Shown: positions 23,150-34,919 of the stretch, in pieces
Layout of the letters: the number at the start of each line of letters is the position of its first letter
Numbering within the stretch: position 1 is the stretch's first letter
Assembly (NCBI GenBank): GCA_950295325.1
Contig: OX485804.1
Location: forward strand, 53,370,429-53,434,428
Direction: 5' to 3'
DNA: 64,000 nt
Source of the DNA: Polytrichum commune
Lineage: Eukaryota; Streptophyta; Polytrichopsida; Polytrichales; Polytrichaceae
The notes under the pieces: generated by a model
The model's database searches: none
The model's input: only the letters and a program-made list of their open reading frames with translations
Told to the model about the DNA's origin: nothing
Program-made: the position numbers and the translations under genes

Positions 23150-23545
23150 TTCTGCTTCTATAGACTTCAAATTCATCAATGATGTGATAAAAGGAGCAAT
23201 ATCATCTGCTTGGAAAGTATGTAATGAGATGTGGATTAAAGAACAAACACCAAAAAAGACATATGTCCAAAAGAAATTGGACAACGTGCTCAAAAATTTG
23301 ATCACCATTCAGACTATACAATAAACAAAACTGGAAGGACCTATGTGATCATTTATCCAGCACGAGAATCTTCACTCCGATCATCGATAAGATATTCATT
23401 CGAGCTCCAAAAATTATGAGGAAAGTGGCTTCAGCCTCGATTTGGATTTCGGAAGCATCTCCTGTTGCATAATATCCTAGGAGTGGGCAAGTAGGAAAAA
23501 GGTAACCATTTAAGACCCATCTACCTGAATGTCATGGTGTGCCTC
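23150..23545 (+). repeat. Dispersed repeat P copy
   Basis: Collinear with 51715-51983 plus 53021-53100, and with 53690-54094. Shared blocks include ACAACGTGCTCAAA, TGATCACCATTC, GCACGAGAATCTTCACT and AACCATTTAAGACCCATCTA. No coding capacity was recognised. Confidence 0.55.
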
Positions 23546-24374
23546 AACAGCTTCCCAACCTTTATTTCCAGGATCAGTAGCAACAATTTGATGATACTTA
23601 GGTATAGTAGTTAGCCTGGTGATGAGATTTCTACAAGATTCCTAGAATCTTCACTATTATACTCTCTCCTACCCTAACTCTTCTGCCGTCGGCGCGCAAT
23701 CTGTACACAACACCCCAAAGGCCCGACTCGTTCATTGCTGCTCATACCGTAACTTTGGTGCTGTTGGTTCTTCGATCGGATCAGACAGCCGGAGGGTGAT
23801 GATCCCCATCCACCTTTGGTGCTGGGGGTGAACCCAGTTGCAGCAGCAGCTCCTCGTCAAATGCAGCGACGTCGTCGCAACTTGGACTTGTTTTGTACGT
23901 TGAATGTTTACCTATGTTGTGTCTCCTGGTAAGCGGATCATCATGTTTACTTTATCTTGCCCGCTGGTCGATCGATCGATCGGTACATTGCAAGTCCTTC
24001 GACGTGCTCTTCATTCTAGTATTCTCTTCTCAAAGTGTACAGGGAGAATGTGCAGGTCACTGCATGACGATCCAAGGTAAACAGCCACATGAATTAGGAA
24101 TTAATTTGCATCCAATTTATACTTCGCTATCCTAATTTCTCGTTTCAGATTGCCTACCTAACTACGCTATAGCTAGAGAATATCATCAGCAGATTGCAAA
24201 CTGCCTTGTAGGAATGTGAAATTGCACTTACGCTTTGCAGAAGCAAATTTGTTTCTACAAGTTGATGAGTTATAGGCCCGTTTATCGGCCAGGAGGGTTA
24301 TATTTCCTGTATTGGTATTACGAAAGAAGGATGGATAAATGGATGCCTACTTCGATGATGATGGTGCTGGATGA
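23546..24374. other. 3' flank of the GT34 gene
   Basis: Probably contains the GT34 3' UTR, since the gene reads leftward and stops at 24375. The stretch at 23690-23890 is GC-rich but has no supportable exon. Confidence 0.4.
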
Positions 24375-26507
24375 TCAGGTCTGCCGACGATCGGTGGCGT
24401 GGGGCTTTGGATTTACGTGATCGGTGGCGACATTCTTCACCGAGGCTGTCGCGGTTGTGGTGTGATTCTTCTTGACTTTCATCGGCTCCACCTCCAACGA
24501 GCTTAACGACTTGTGGTTGAAGCCGTATTTGCTAATCACTTGGTTGTCCGCGAAGTTGATAGCGCGCTCCATTTGTGTGATGCACTTGTCCACCGTGTAC
24601 TCCGGGTTGATTTTACCGCAGCAAAACTCACAGCCGCAGAAATGCGTCACGAATGGCCACCTGTCGTCACCGTAAATCCCTGGTTTGTACTTCTCCATCA
24701 TCTCCTCGAACCTCTCCGTCAGAACTTTCCAGTATCCCTGGAAGTAGTAGGAGCTCTCAAGGAACACCTTCTTCCCCCACCTCTCCCTGCAAACCAAAAC
24801 CCTATATCAATCCCAAATTCTCAACCTTCTTCCCCGACATATACTAGGAAGACGAAGAAATCTCCTATTGATCGTCTGGGAGGACTTTGGGAGAGGATTA
24901 CTTGTGCTAATGAATCAAGTTTCGATTCTAGGTAGGGGACCTAACAAATATATGACGAACAAAATCCAACTACATTAATTGCAAAGAGTTTCTTGTACGT
25001 GTTCGAGCGAGTTGTTTGCGCCGAAGTGTAGTCGAATGCCGACACACCTGTCAGTGACCAATCAGATAGACAAGGCCAGATTGATCATCTGCCTCGCCAG
25101 AGTACTAGTGGTATTGAATCAAGATTCGAATTTTCCCTATACAAACAGATGACGAACAGAATCCATCTACATTTAGTTTCAGACCAAATAGCAGAGAGTC
25201 TCTTGCACGTGTTTGAGGGAATTTTTTCCTCCCAAGTACAAGCGAATGTCCTAATTCCATGTTCGTAATCTGTTTGTTTGATTCGTAATCGAAAAAAGGG
25301 GATTCAACAAACAGATTATGAACAATAATCAACCACGTTGAATTGCAGAGAGGTTCTTGCACATGTACGAGAGAATTGCCTGCTCCGAAGTGTGGATAGA
25401 CAAGGCTAGCTTGATCGTCGGCCCCGGCAGAATACCAGAGCTAATAAATCAAGCTTAGGTTTCAAGGAGGCTCAACAAACAGATTACGAACAGAATAAAA
25501 CTACACTGAATCGTTCGAGAGAATTGTTTGCTCCGAGTTGTTTGCAGGCGTATGTGGACATACCTGTCTGTGACCATCAAATAGACAAGGCCAGATTGAT
25601 CATCGGCCTCGCCAGCCGGTCGGTCGGGAAGGGCTTTGGTAAGCAACACACCCGCTTTGTCCCGAATGGTGCCTTTTGGACTCATGGGCGCCCATGCGTG
25701 CAACATGTCCATCGACCATTGACAGTTCCGGAGCAAGAACACGCCAGCATTGAGCCCCAACCAGCTCCGCTTATCATACACAGCATCGTCCCATCCGTGC
25801 ATCACCATGTTGTAATTCTCGTACTTGTGGAGGGGGAGCTCAAACGTCATGTCGGTAAAGATGGCGTCGCTGTCCATCCACCATATCCAGTCAACTTCCG
25901 GGTGCTCCTTCATCAGCATGTGGGTGAGGAACGTCTTCACCCACCACCCCAGCATGTCCGGGTCGATCTTGTCCATGTTGTAGAACAGCTCAATGCCATG
26001 TAACCGGCAGTAATCCATCTTGTTCTTGATAGACTTCAACAGCATCTCGTCTCCTCGCTTGTTCTCACATGGCTTCGGGTGCGAGCTTGTCACCAGCAGA
26101 ATGCGAGGTTTCTTGTTAACCCCGCTGCTTGAGTTCGTGCTCTTGCGAATTGCATCTTCCCTGTGCTTGTCCCACCCCACCACCGGGTCACCGAACTTCG
26201 TGAATGGCTTGCTTGTGTTGAACAGATGCACCATTTCCCTGTCCACTTTGGCCAAATGCTCTCGAACTTCCTCGGGGGTTAATTTATGTGGGCCGTAGAC
26301 TCTGCCCCTTCCCCTGTGCGACCCGTTATTGTTCTCCTCCACAATGTAAGTGTTCATCACCCACAACACCAGAGTGCACAACGCGGCTCCTAAACAAAGA
26401 GCATATGCTACCTTAGCTTGGAAGTTCCGGCCCTTCCAGGATTTCGCCACCCATCCCTCATCGATGAGGCCGCCGTGAGCTTTCTTGACCTCGTCCTTGA
26501 TCTTCAT
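24375..26507 (-). CDS. GT34 glycosyltransferase (xyloglucan xylosyltransferase / galactomannan galactosyltransferase family)
   Basis: Golgi type II membrane enzyme predicted to add xylosyl or galactosyl side chains to hemicellulose. Two exons (5' to 3'): 26507-25564 and 24786-24375, split within an arginine codon (CAG/GTATGT donor, TGCAG acceptor), giving 451 residues, the usual GT34 length. A short cytosolic tail is followed by a membrane anchor at about 33-53, a stem, then the GT-A domain: RILLVTSSHP (135-144), DWIWWMDSDAIF with the metal-binding DSD at 212-214, HGWDDAVYDKRSWLGLNAGV (237-256), DDQSGLVYLM (302-311), YYFQGYW (328-334) and PFVTHFCGC (359-367). The ATG at 26507 is the first after an in-frame TGA; an upstream GTG at 26534 is not a credible start. 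Sequence alone does not decide xylosyl versus galactosyl transfer. The tail beyond residue 415 is poorly conserved. Odd feature: the 777-bp intron carries decayed copies of the end of exon 1. Confidence 0.92.
24945..25620 (-). repeat. Four degenerate tandem copies across the GT34 exon 1 / intron boundary
   Basis: Units start near 25480 (the genuine exon end plus intron start), 25310, 25140 and 24945. Each carries an ACAAACAGAT.ACGAACA-type block followed by a CTTG.ACGTGTTCGAG-type block. The first, second and fourth units also contain ATAGACAAGGC.AG.TTGATC, which is coding in exon 1. Unit length is about 170-190 bp. The copy at 25037-25100 retains a recognisable exon end and a CAG/GTGTGT donor but has an extra base that shifts its frame. 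Confidence 0.75.
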
Positions 26508-26525
26508 CCTTACCTCCCGGAGGTT

Positions 26526-26960
26526 TCTGTTCACAAAATTCGATCACCAACCCTTAGAAAATTGCTCACCACCATTTCATCCAACATTGTGTTCCTGCTG
26601 CACAATCTTATAAGGAAAATCTTAATGTTTACAATTTCAGTTCTTATGCCCCGGGTTCTGTTCGAAAAATCGACCATTAAGTTAACCCTTAGGACATGCC
26701 CACTGTCCCCTCATCCAGAACTGTTCCGAAACGTGTTCCTGTTTCACAATCTTAAGGAAATTCATAATGTTTTTAAAATTATCCCTGGCTCTGTTCATAA
26801 TATCGATCACTAAGTTGACCCTTAGATACTTTAGTGAAACGTATTCCTGTTTCACAATCTTAGAGTGAATCGCAATGCTTTCAAACTTCAATTCTTAAAT
26901 CCCGAAATCCATTCACAAAATCGATTATTGACCCTTGGGGCATGCCCACCATCTTCTCTC
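26526..26960 (-). repeat. Degenerate ~125-bp tandem repeats immediately upstream of GT34
   Basis: The block CTGTTCACAAAATCGATCA followed by a TTGACCCTTAG-like sequence recurs near 26527, 26657, 26779 and 26905. A second block, TTCCTGTTTCACAATCTTA, recurs near 26593, 26729 and 26846. The array lies in the GT34 leader or proximal promoter. Confidence 0.7.
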
Positions 26961-26999
26961 ACCCAAAATTGCTGGTAGACTTCAGAGTCACTTGTTAGA

Positions 27000-29900
27000 C
27001 GTTCAATTCCTGTTTGAATTCAGACTCCCAAAGTTTAGTTGACAGATGTTTAGATGGGTCAATTGTGGATTCGTTTGTCTCTTTCAGCTCCGTGCCCAGG
27101 GTTAAGGGGTGATGAATACAGCATCATTTTTGTTAGTATTCCGGTTGTTGGTTCCTAATTTGCAGAGGACGAGCAGAAGATGTGAAGAAAGGTAACAATC
27201 AACGACATGGAAAAAAATGGAGGGAATGGGAGTTCAGATTCTGCCCCTCACCCGTGCTCATGCACCTGCACCCTCAATCGCATGCCTGCACAATGTCTAG
27301 ACCGGAACGCCGGAAATGATATACGTATATCACAACAACTTAATGTCAGGATGGAGGGGCAGGAACCCCAATGCCAGTGTGGTGGGGGTTGAATTTTTTC
27401 TACCTTTTTTCTTGTTACTGGAAATGCTCAGAGTCCGTCGACCTTATGATTTCTTTCACAAGCAGGAACTTGAACGGAGTTAAGTAGCCTCTTCCGGCTT
27501 CACCTCACGAAGCCCTGCAGGACATACAACCCCCCCACATTTGATCATTATTGAGCCACCCTCAGAGCAGTTTACAAGGAACAATGAAAATAATGTCCAA
27601 GTCTTCAGTGGGAATATTCTCTTCCATTGACACCTCCACGTGACAGAATCCGATATGCAGGGTTCACAATAAACAACTCTTACTTCGATGCTGTTGACCA
27701 CGTTGAACAAATTGAAGCAATGAATCCATGGACATACGAGGTTCGCAAGCGCTTGATCAGAATCTTACTTGGAGTACGACGTCTTGATGATTTGTGCTTT
27801 TCTCCATAATTTCCCCGGATGTTGCGCCGACAGGTTCATCCGAAGTGATCACCAATACTCGTCGAAGATAAAACTCCTTAGTTCTACCCAGCCGTCTCTC
27901 CCACGACTAACCTGCAAAACGAAGACCCATGATGATGAAGGTCCGAGTGATTCGGCGCATCGAAGACAATAGGATGCATGTTTCAAAAATCCCTAGTCAC
28001 TCGGTGTATTGTGAGACAGAGCAACCCTGACTTATCCCACCTCAACCAGTGGGCATTTGGAAGCTAATCGCCAATACGATATCACCGGTTCCTATTTGAG
28101 GAGGCAAAGTGAAGGGTGCTTGGAATCACTTCAGACATTCTTTTTCACACTGTCCTTCAATTCTAGGATATGCTAGTTGTGTTATGTTCGCAATTTTGCC
28201 TTACGAATCGTCCCATAGCTGCTCTAACAACCCACGGACCCATGACTCTTAAATAAAGACGGACCGAAAGTATCAAAGCTCTTCACTTTCGGTGTCTGTA
28301 TTGTCGAATCCTTACAACAGACCAATCTGTAAATTTGTAAAGCTGAAGGCTACGGAAATTAGAGAGACGGTGGTCAGGACTGGGAGAATCTTCGGCATGT
28401 CTGTTGATGCTCGGCACTCTTAACAGGCAATTTCCAGTAAGTACCTGCTGCACTAGTGTGTGCTCGGATCTGAATCAAACCCGGGCACCACCATGGCAAC
28501 ATATATCGAATTCTCAAGAATCAGGCATACCTATATAGGCCTTGAGTCTGTCTCCGAAAAATCTCCTTTTCCACTTTCGATTCTCCCCCACCTTCCTCTA
28601 AATCTGCTACAAGTTCCTCCCTTTACTCAACTCCTGTCAGCTTCACCGTCTCCTTGCATGCGCTCTTTATAGTGGAGTTCCTCCAAAACCGGGTCTTACT
28701 TCAGCAACACCTGCAACGACGGCCATGCACGACAAGCCACCATGAGATTCCGAAACAAAAATAGGATCGCTTCACTTGCACATTACACAAACACAAATCC
28801 ACAAGCTCAAGAAACCTGCAATGCGACACTAACTCTCTTCACAGGCACAACTCGACCCCCCCCCCTTCTCTCTCTCTCTCTCTACCGCGAATGCGCAGTT
28901 CCCTACACAAAACAAAGTCTCGAGTACAGACAGAGCTGCCTCTCTCGACTCACAGGCTAAAGCTCCGAAGCTGTACCACCGCCGGGCTTAACCCACCCCC
29001 TTAAGATTACGCCCCCACTCAACCCAGCTTATAGAGGAAACCTCGCAACAAACCAACCCCCTCCCAAATAATACATCCTCAACAACATCAACAATACTCA
29101 ATCAAGCTGTGGACCACACTCGCTCACAATGTGTGCTTCCAAAGGCTCCCACTCCTCATAGCCAATATAGCAGGCAAGCAGGCATGGGATGGGATGTCAG
29201 GAGCTTAATCGGCCATCCAAACAAAACAAGACATAACCCAATTTAAGTGAAGTTACCCCCAAATTAATAAAATCACTCACAGCAGCTGATCACCCAAAAA
29301 AAGAAAGGTCCACGTTGGATCCACGGCATGATCACACCGTCAGAGGTAGCTCTCTGATCTTGCAGAGCAGCGCAGTGGTACGAATTAGCCCGGGCTGACA
29401 CACTGCAACTGCTGCTGCAGGAGAGGGTTAACGCAACAGGAGCTGCAGGTGGGGTGACAAAGTCGAAGAGGTGGAATAGAGTACTTAGTACAGGTCAGTA
29501 CCGGTAGTCGACTTGATGGTGAATGAGTGTATATGTCTGTATGTATGTATGAATGAATCGGAGGAGGCGAAGAGGGATTGCTTGCTCGCTCGCCCGCTCG
29601 CTCCTGCCCTGATGATCTTGATGATCCTTTGCCTTTGTGCAATTGTGGGGGCAGACGCCGGCCTTTAGTGCCTCCAAGGTGGAACGGGGGGGGGGCACTC
29701 AATCATCACTTGTAAGCCTGTGGTGGACCAATTCTGGCTGCCTTTTTGTGGGCTTGCGTTCTTGCATTGCGGTGAAGCAGGACAGTGATGTGGCCACTGA
29801 ATGATTGCAGCCGAGCTATGTCCATATGGAGTCTGTTTTCATTTTTTCTCCTTTTTCCTCCTCTCTCTCTCTCTACTCTCTCTCTCTAATCTCCGATCGC

Positions 29901-30189
29901 CAGAGAGGGCCCATAGCCTCCCCCTGTCCGGCCCTGTTTCATCATTCCGGCTGTCAACACATCCGTTGCTCGGTCGGGTGAAAATTTAGCCCAAAACGGC
30001 CACTTTTCGACGCCGGCGCTGGGCCCCCCAAGCTGGTGTGCTTGCCGGCTGCCTCATTGCGATGAGCATCGGTCGAGGAGGTGGAATCCGGTGACGTCGA
30101 GTGAGTTACAACGAGGTTCTCTTCAGTTACAGTGGGTGGGAACTGTGTGTGGCCCACATTCATCTCATATGCACTCGCCTTGTTTAACA
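27000..30189. other. Moderately GC-rich intergenic region with weak coding-like patches
   Basis: Two adjacent plus-strand patches look exon-like. One at about 27524-27634 follows a CTGCAG acceptor and reads GHTTPPHLIIIEPPSEQFTR then NNENNVQVFSGNILFH. The other, at about 27659-27750, follows an ATGCAG acceptor and reads GFTINNSYFDAVDHVEQIEA then MNPWTYE. Neither matches a family I know. CT-rich low-complexity tracts occur at 28868-28882 and 29863-29888. No promoter or complete gene can be assembled. Confidence 0.3.
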
Positions 30190-30357
30190 TTAGTAGTTTT
30201 ATAGCCTTTGCCTTAAATTTTCATCCAAATATGCAGACCAAAACACCCACACTAATTTTTCACAGTGAAAATCACATTGGACCACTTCAAATTACAGTCA
30301 TAAAAATAGTGTGGGTAATTTGGTAACTAGTGTGGCCAACACTAATTAGGCAAACTA

Positions 30358-30588
30358 GTGTAGTTACAGACAAACCAATTGAGTTTGAGAAATAACCGGT
30401 TGAAGTTCAAGACTTCAAACAAACAAACAAAAACAAACAAACAAACAAAAACGTTGTTTTTTACGGGAACCTATGTAGTATACCACAAAAAATTAACACA
30501 GGGAAACCAAAGGATCACAACATGTAGTCGGTCAGAATCCTGGGATTCTAACCAACTGTCCAAAACTCCTCCCCGGGCAATCTTTAGG
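30358..30588 (-). mobile_element. hAT-like MITE (CAGTGCCCGGG family), inverted degenerate copy
   Basis: Contains, on the reverse strand, the CCCGGG start near 30575, GGTCAGAATCC-type and AACCGGTTGAAGTT-type blocks, as in 37543-37792. An (AAAC)n tract at about 30415-30450 interrupts it. Confidence 0.5.
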
Positions 30589-30599
30589 TCGCAGTTTAC

Positions 30600-31165
30600 T
30601 TTAAGTACGCACTTTGAACCGGAGCCGTTGGTGCACACTTAGTTGATAGGTGCGTACTTTAATCATATCGCTTTCTAGACCTTCTAATTCGATGAATCGC
30701 AAAGGGAAACGGATGAAACTTGAGGCAACTTGAGGCGACCCGCTTGACCGAAGCCCATCGATATGAAATCACTGCAAAGTTGAGCAAGCCGAACACGCGC
30801 CGAGCAAGCGGGCACTAGAGCGGGAAGTATGAAGGTCAGTGAAGGCACCATCCGGAAAGTTTGGGACAATCAGTAGAACATACTGCAACGAAATCCAGCC
30901 TATCGAGACATTTGCCGAATCTGAAAGTGCTACCGACTTCAAAACCTTTGAAGCTTTACACAACACCGTCCTCGACATCGACGACCAATCGCTTGCTTTG
31001 CTCCGATGTTCAAACGGAAGTTGGACATATGTATGATGAATTACGACGATCGTCTGATACGTTTCAATGAAACGTTAACAAACTGACATCGAATGTCGAG
31101 CGTAAAAAAAAAATCCATGCATTCGCGGCAAGTGACTCTGCATGACATGTTCAAACAACAAGAAA
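30600..31165. other. Unassigned region with a 65-codon frame
   Basis: The plus-strand frame 30839-31036 begins MKAPSGKFGTISRTYCNEIQ and has a composition less AT-rich than nearby DNA. I do not recognise it and see no splice context. Confidence 0.25.
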
Positions 31166-31568
31166 ACGGTAGAACCGTGAGGCTCTGTCCTTTGCTATGA
31201 AAGACTACAATTGTAGCTAATTACTTTGCTCATGCCAATCCATGGCTATTCACTATATCAAACCTTTCTTGGATTTTGTGCACCTTCTTCTCAAATACGG
31301 GTCAAGGATTGAAGCTACTCATTTATCACCCAAAATTTTTAAAATAATTAATCAAGAACTGCCTAACTATAGTTAACTAGATTTCTTTCAATGCATTTTA
31401 GGGAGCACTTGTATATAAACTATAGTTAACATCCACATTAAATAAAGTGGACCAAAAATAACAAGAATAAGTAACGTTCAAGTGTGAACACAAAGTGGTT
31501 AGGAAATTTGCTCTTGAAACGAAGAAGTTGATGCATAGTCTGTGTCCTACTGACAGAGCCAATAAAGT
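31166..31568 (+). repeat. Repeat R, copy 1
   Basis: Starts ACGGTAGAACCGTGAGGCTC and ends GACAGAGCCAATAAAGT. It is nearly identical to 62824-63238. GGCTCTGTC near the left end and GACAGAGCC near the right end are inverted repeats, suggesting a DNA element of unassigned family. No target duplication is clear. Confidence 0.7.
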
Positions 31569-32569
31569 ATGAACCCTAATTTTTGTCATCATCAAAAAAA
31601 ATTGCGCACTGAACCAGGATGCATACTTATTAAGCGGGAGATTAGTGTTGTGATTGCATGGGAGGTGGATTCAGGAGTGGCACCGGTGGGCCAAGTCATG
31701 CCCTCTGATGAGCCTGGCATCGATCATTCCCCGGCATTTAATAAGTGTGCCAGGGTTTCAAGGCTATTTATGAGCTGCCCGGCCCATGCCTGCCCGGTTC
31801 AGTAAAACGTTAACTGTGAAGTAATTTGTCGAACTTATTAGTACTGCCCCGGGTGCCCGCTGCCCCCCAAACCCAACACACTGAATTTTCATCAAGGTAG
31901 GCCATACTGGTGACTGGCGACTATTATTGAAGTGATGAAGCCGCGCATGGATGATGATGGACTTATCCATCCAAACTTGAGCGTGTTCATCCAACATCTC
32001 ATCCAAATTTCGGTAGTTTTATGGCGACCGAATGGGTTTTTAAGTGATGGAATGTTGTGTGGTTTTTTAAAAAGCTTCGGAATCGGGCAATAAAAATCAA
32101 TGTTGGTGGAAATGCTGCTTGTTATTGTGAAGCCTGGGGATGCGGGCTTTAGGTTAAAGCAGCCCCTTTCTCGGGGCCAGAGACCTCGGATTAGTCTGCT
32201 GAGCTTCCATTATAAGGATGAATTAGCAACTAATCTATATTAAGGGGTGGGTTTTGTTATTATCTCATTGGTAGGTTTAGTTCACCAAACCCTATGATGA
32301 TCAAGCTAGGGCTAGGGCTAACCTCTTTGAGTTGGGCCTCCATTGCTCTTACCCAAGGTGAAAACTCAGTCAATTGTAGATTCGTAGTACATAAAGCTCC
32401 ATTTGATTCAATTTAATTTAACCCTGGGTCAACATTAGAGGTTTCAAATTAGACTAAGGGGTCCCATAAACATATGGGCAATGGGTTTTTTTACTTCGCC
32501 CCCTTGACCTCAGTAATAGTGATGGGTACCCATACTATAGGTTTGAAGGGGGTAGAATTGGACTAAATA
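31569..32569. other. Intergenic DNA, no gene seen
   Basis: Short frames only, without motifs. Confidence 0.4.
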
Positions 32570-32938
32570 TGATATTTAGTGTCACCAATTCCGATTGTCT
32601 TGCCCAATACTAATTGTAAATCGCAGTATTGCATCACCAACACCAAACGTTAACCCAACACTATTCGTCATTCCTTGTAAATGTTTTGGGTGATTATAGA
32701 TATACAGCGTTGCAATTACTGTCACTTACCAAGCGGTTTTCCCATCCAAATTTCAATCACCCATGACAATACTTCATCACAAGTCGCTGACACGAGAAGG
32801 TAAGCTTTTGGCTGATGGATGAACTCATCCATCATCCATGACAATATTTGTTCCCTTATTCAAAAGAAGTATCGTCTTAAAAAGTTACCATAGGGACATA
32901 GAATACCATATGACAATGAATGTGATACTTGGCATAAA
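32570..32938 (+). mobile_element. MITE family A, eroded copy
   Basis: Begins GACTAAATATGATATTTAGT and carries the family interior (CATTCCTTGTAAATG, GCAATTACTGTCACTTACCA, ATCCATGACAATATTTG). The right end is degraded. Confidence 0.65.
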
Positions 32939-33322
32939 TTGTGTGTATTTGCATCCTATGACTCAGAAGTGGATGCAGAGAGAAGAGTATCCAATAACAC
33001 ACACATACCTTACACACACGCACACACACAGTAACACTCCAAACTTATTAGCAAGAAGACATGGTGTCTGAGAGCAGCTTTTCGGAATTACTTTAATAAG
33101 TACATGCATCAGACACCCATGACTGATGCACGGAACATGCCTTCAAAGAGTTTTATCTTGCCAATTCTGAACATTCAGTTAGCTCCCGAAGTACCTTGTA
33201 CTGTGTAAGTCGGAATTATTATCCAGTGAATTTTCAATTTTCAATTTTTTTTTCATTTTCATATACATTTGCACATTACGCTCTAAAAGCTCCCGTGGGC
33301 CACAGGCTCACGGGTAGGCTTA

Positions 33323-33692
33323 GGGCCGGTTCACATGTGGTCCCAAGTCCCATCTTTTGAGCCTCAAGAGCCCATTAAAGTATGGTTTCTCCCAGAGTTT
33401 GTTGGATGTTGATTGCTCTATGGGGAAAAAAATCATTGGGACTTGTGTGTGTGAGAGTCAAGTGTAGCTTTTAGCTCAACTTAACTCTCAACACAAGTCC
33501 CAAGCCTCACCTACAAACATTGTTACCATGTAGGCATGTATGTCATGTCTACTTGGGGCTAGCTTAAGTCTAGGGACTCTGCATGAAGTGGTACGTCCCA
33601 ACTTCCATGCTCTCAATTATGGGTGATATTGCACAGATTAACCTCAAATTTGAACTAGGACTTAGAACTTGGGACCCCGTGTGACCCGGCCC
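33323..33692. mobile_element. PIF/Harbinger-like MITE, second family
   Basis: Ends GGGCCGGTTCACATGTGGTC and GGGACCCCGTGTGACCCGGCCC are inverted repeats. Flanking triplets TTA (33320-33322) and TGA (33693-33695) fit a 3-bp TNA target. 370 bp, non-coding. Confidence 0.75.
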
Positions 33693-33742
33693 TGAGTTAC
33701 TATATCCTGCATGAAATAATAAAAATACATTTTATTGGCTTT

Positions 33743-33900
33743 TCCCTCATGGGAAGAGAGACCTAGGAGGGAGTCCTAATATGAAGTGGGCCAAACTTTG
33801 ACAACCAACCAGAATCTGGCTACATATGGTGTTAATAACTCGCTCTTGGAGTGGAGTTCACTTGCAAGTGACCGTTGATGTAAAATATTCTCTTAAACGA
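33743..33900 (+). repeat. Dispersed repeat shared with 20683-20820
   Basis: CATGGGAAGAGAGACCTAGG, ACATATGGTGTTAATAACTC and TCTTGGAGTGGAGTTCACTT have counterparts in the same order at 20.7 kb. Confidence 0.6.
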
Positions 33901-33995
33901 GCCAAAAGTTTGGTCTTGATTGTCGTACAACCAACCACAGTTAACCACATACTGTAAGATAATGCTAAGGCAAATCACCCTTAAGACCAACTACC

Positions 33996-34206
33996 AATGA
34001 ACAGGAAGAACCAGCCACTAGTTACAAATAGACCAGTTGAGATTGAGTAACCGGTTGAAGTTTGAGAAAACAACCAATCATATCAAAAGAATCTATAAAA
34101 TATACCTCAATTTAATATAGAAAAACCAATAGATCACAACACATAATCAATTGGACTTGAAAACACTAAGATTTTGACCGATTTTGACCGAAAATCTCCC
34201 GGACAT
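33996..34206 (-). mobile_element. hAT-like MITE (CAGTGCCCGGG family), inverted degenerate copy
   Basis: Reverse-strand order is CCGGGAGATTTTCGGTC, CTAATTTGAGG-like, ATAGATTCTTTTGATATG-like and AACTTCAACCGGTTACTCAA, ending in GGCTGGTTCTTCCTG. These are the family blocks. Ends are eroded. Confidence 0.55.
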
Positions 34207-34438
34207 TGGTAACCACTTTTCTTCTTCTTCTTCTTCTTCTTTTGAGGGGGGGGGGTCCTTTTCCTTTCTACGTTACGTCCATTGCCCACAATACAGTTAC
34301 CATGCAGGGCATAAGGACATGAGGCATGGATCAGGCAGCCTTGCCCAGAGCCCTGCGAAGGTTGGAAGAGTGCAGCTCATAATGCGATCAGCCTGAGTGA
34401 CATAAGTAAGGCCACTGGCAACCTGCTCTAATCAGGGG

Positions 34439-34873
34439 CACTTTATACTTGGGGCCGGATTGAGGGCCGGCCCGAAGCTCTAAAAATTTGGTTCAATAGG
34501 ATTGCTTGGTTTCATCAAATCCAGTCCAAGGGTAGGGTTGGGTCTGAACACTCATTCATCATTTTTTGTGGTACCCTAGGTGACATAATTTTGGTGTCGA
34601 ACCTTCCGAACAGCTTGAAAATATCAAGACAATCTTTTGCTCGGCCCAAACTCTCAACATGGGTTAGATTGGGTTCATTTGTTGGATACTGAACATCTCT
34701 ACCGTCAGTCCATGAAAGGTTAGTTCTTTTCACCACACTTTCCCTTTAAAAACGTCGGGACTTTAAATCGGGCCTCGTCGCTTTACATGTGACAAGATTG
34801 GGCCAGAGTGAGGGCTTAATGCACATGAATCGGGCTAGTACTCAAGTCAGCCCCAAACCGTGCATAAAGTGGG
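34439..34873. mobile_element. Probable terminal-inverted-repeat element
   Basis: CACTTTATACTTGGGGCCGG at the left end and CCCCAAACCGTGCATAAAGTG at the right end are imperfect inverted repeats, with a second match GGCCCGA / TCGGGC further in. No target duplication is clear. Confidence 0.45.
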
Positions 34874-34919
34874 TATTATTATGATGTATTGGTGTCCCAA
34901 CTTAAGGTGCGAGGGCAGG

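Noticed and set aside
25524-26813. Plus-strand frames of 92-159 codons opposite the GT34 exon
   Set aside because: They are antisense shadows of the well-supported GT34 coding sequence.
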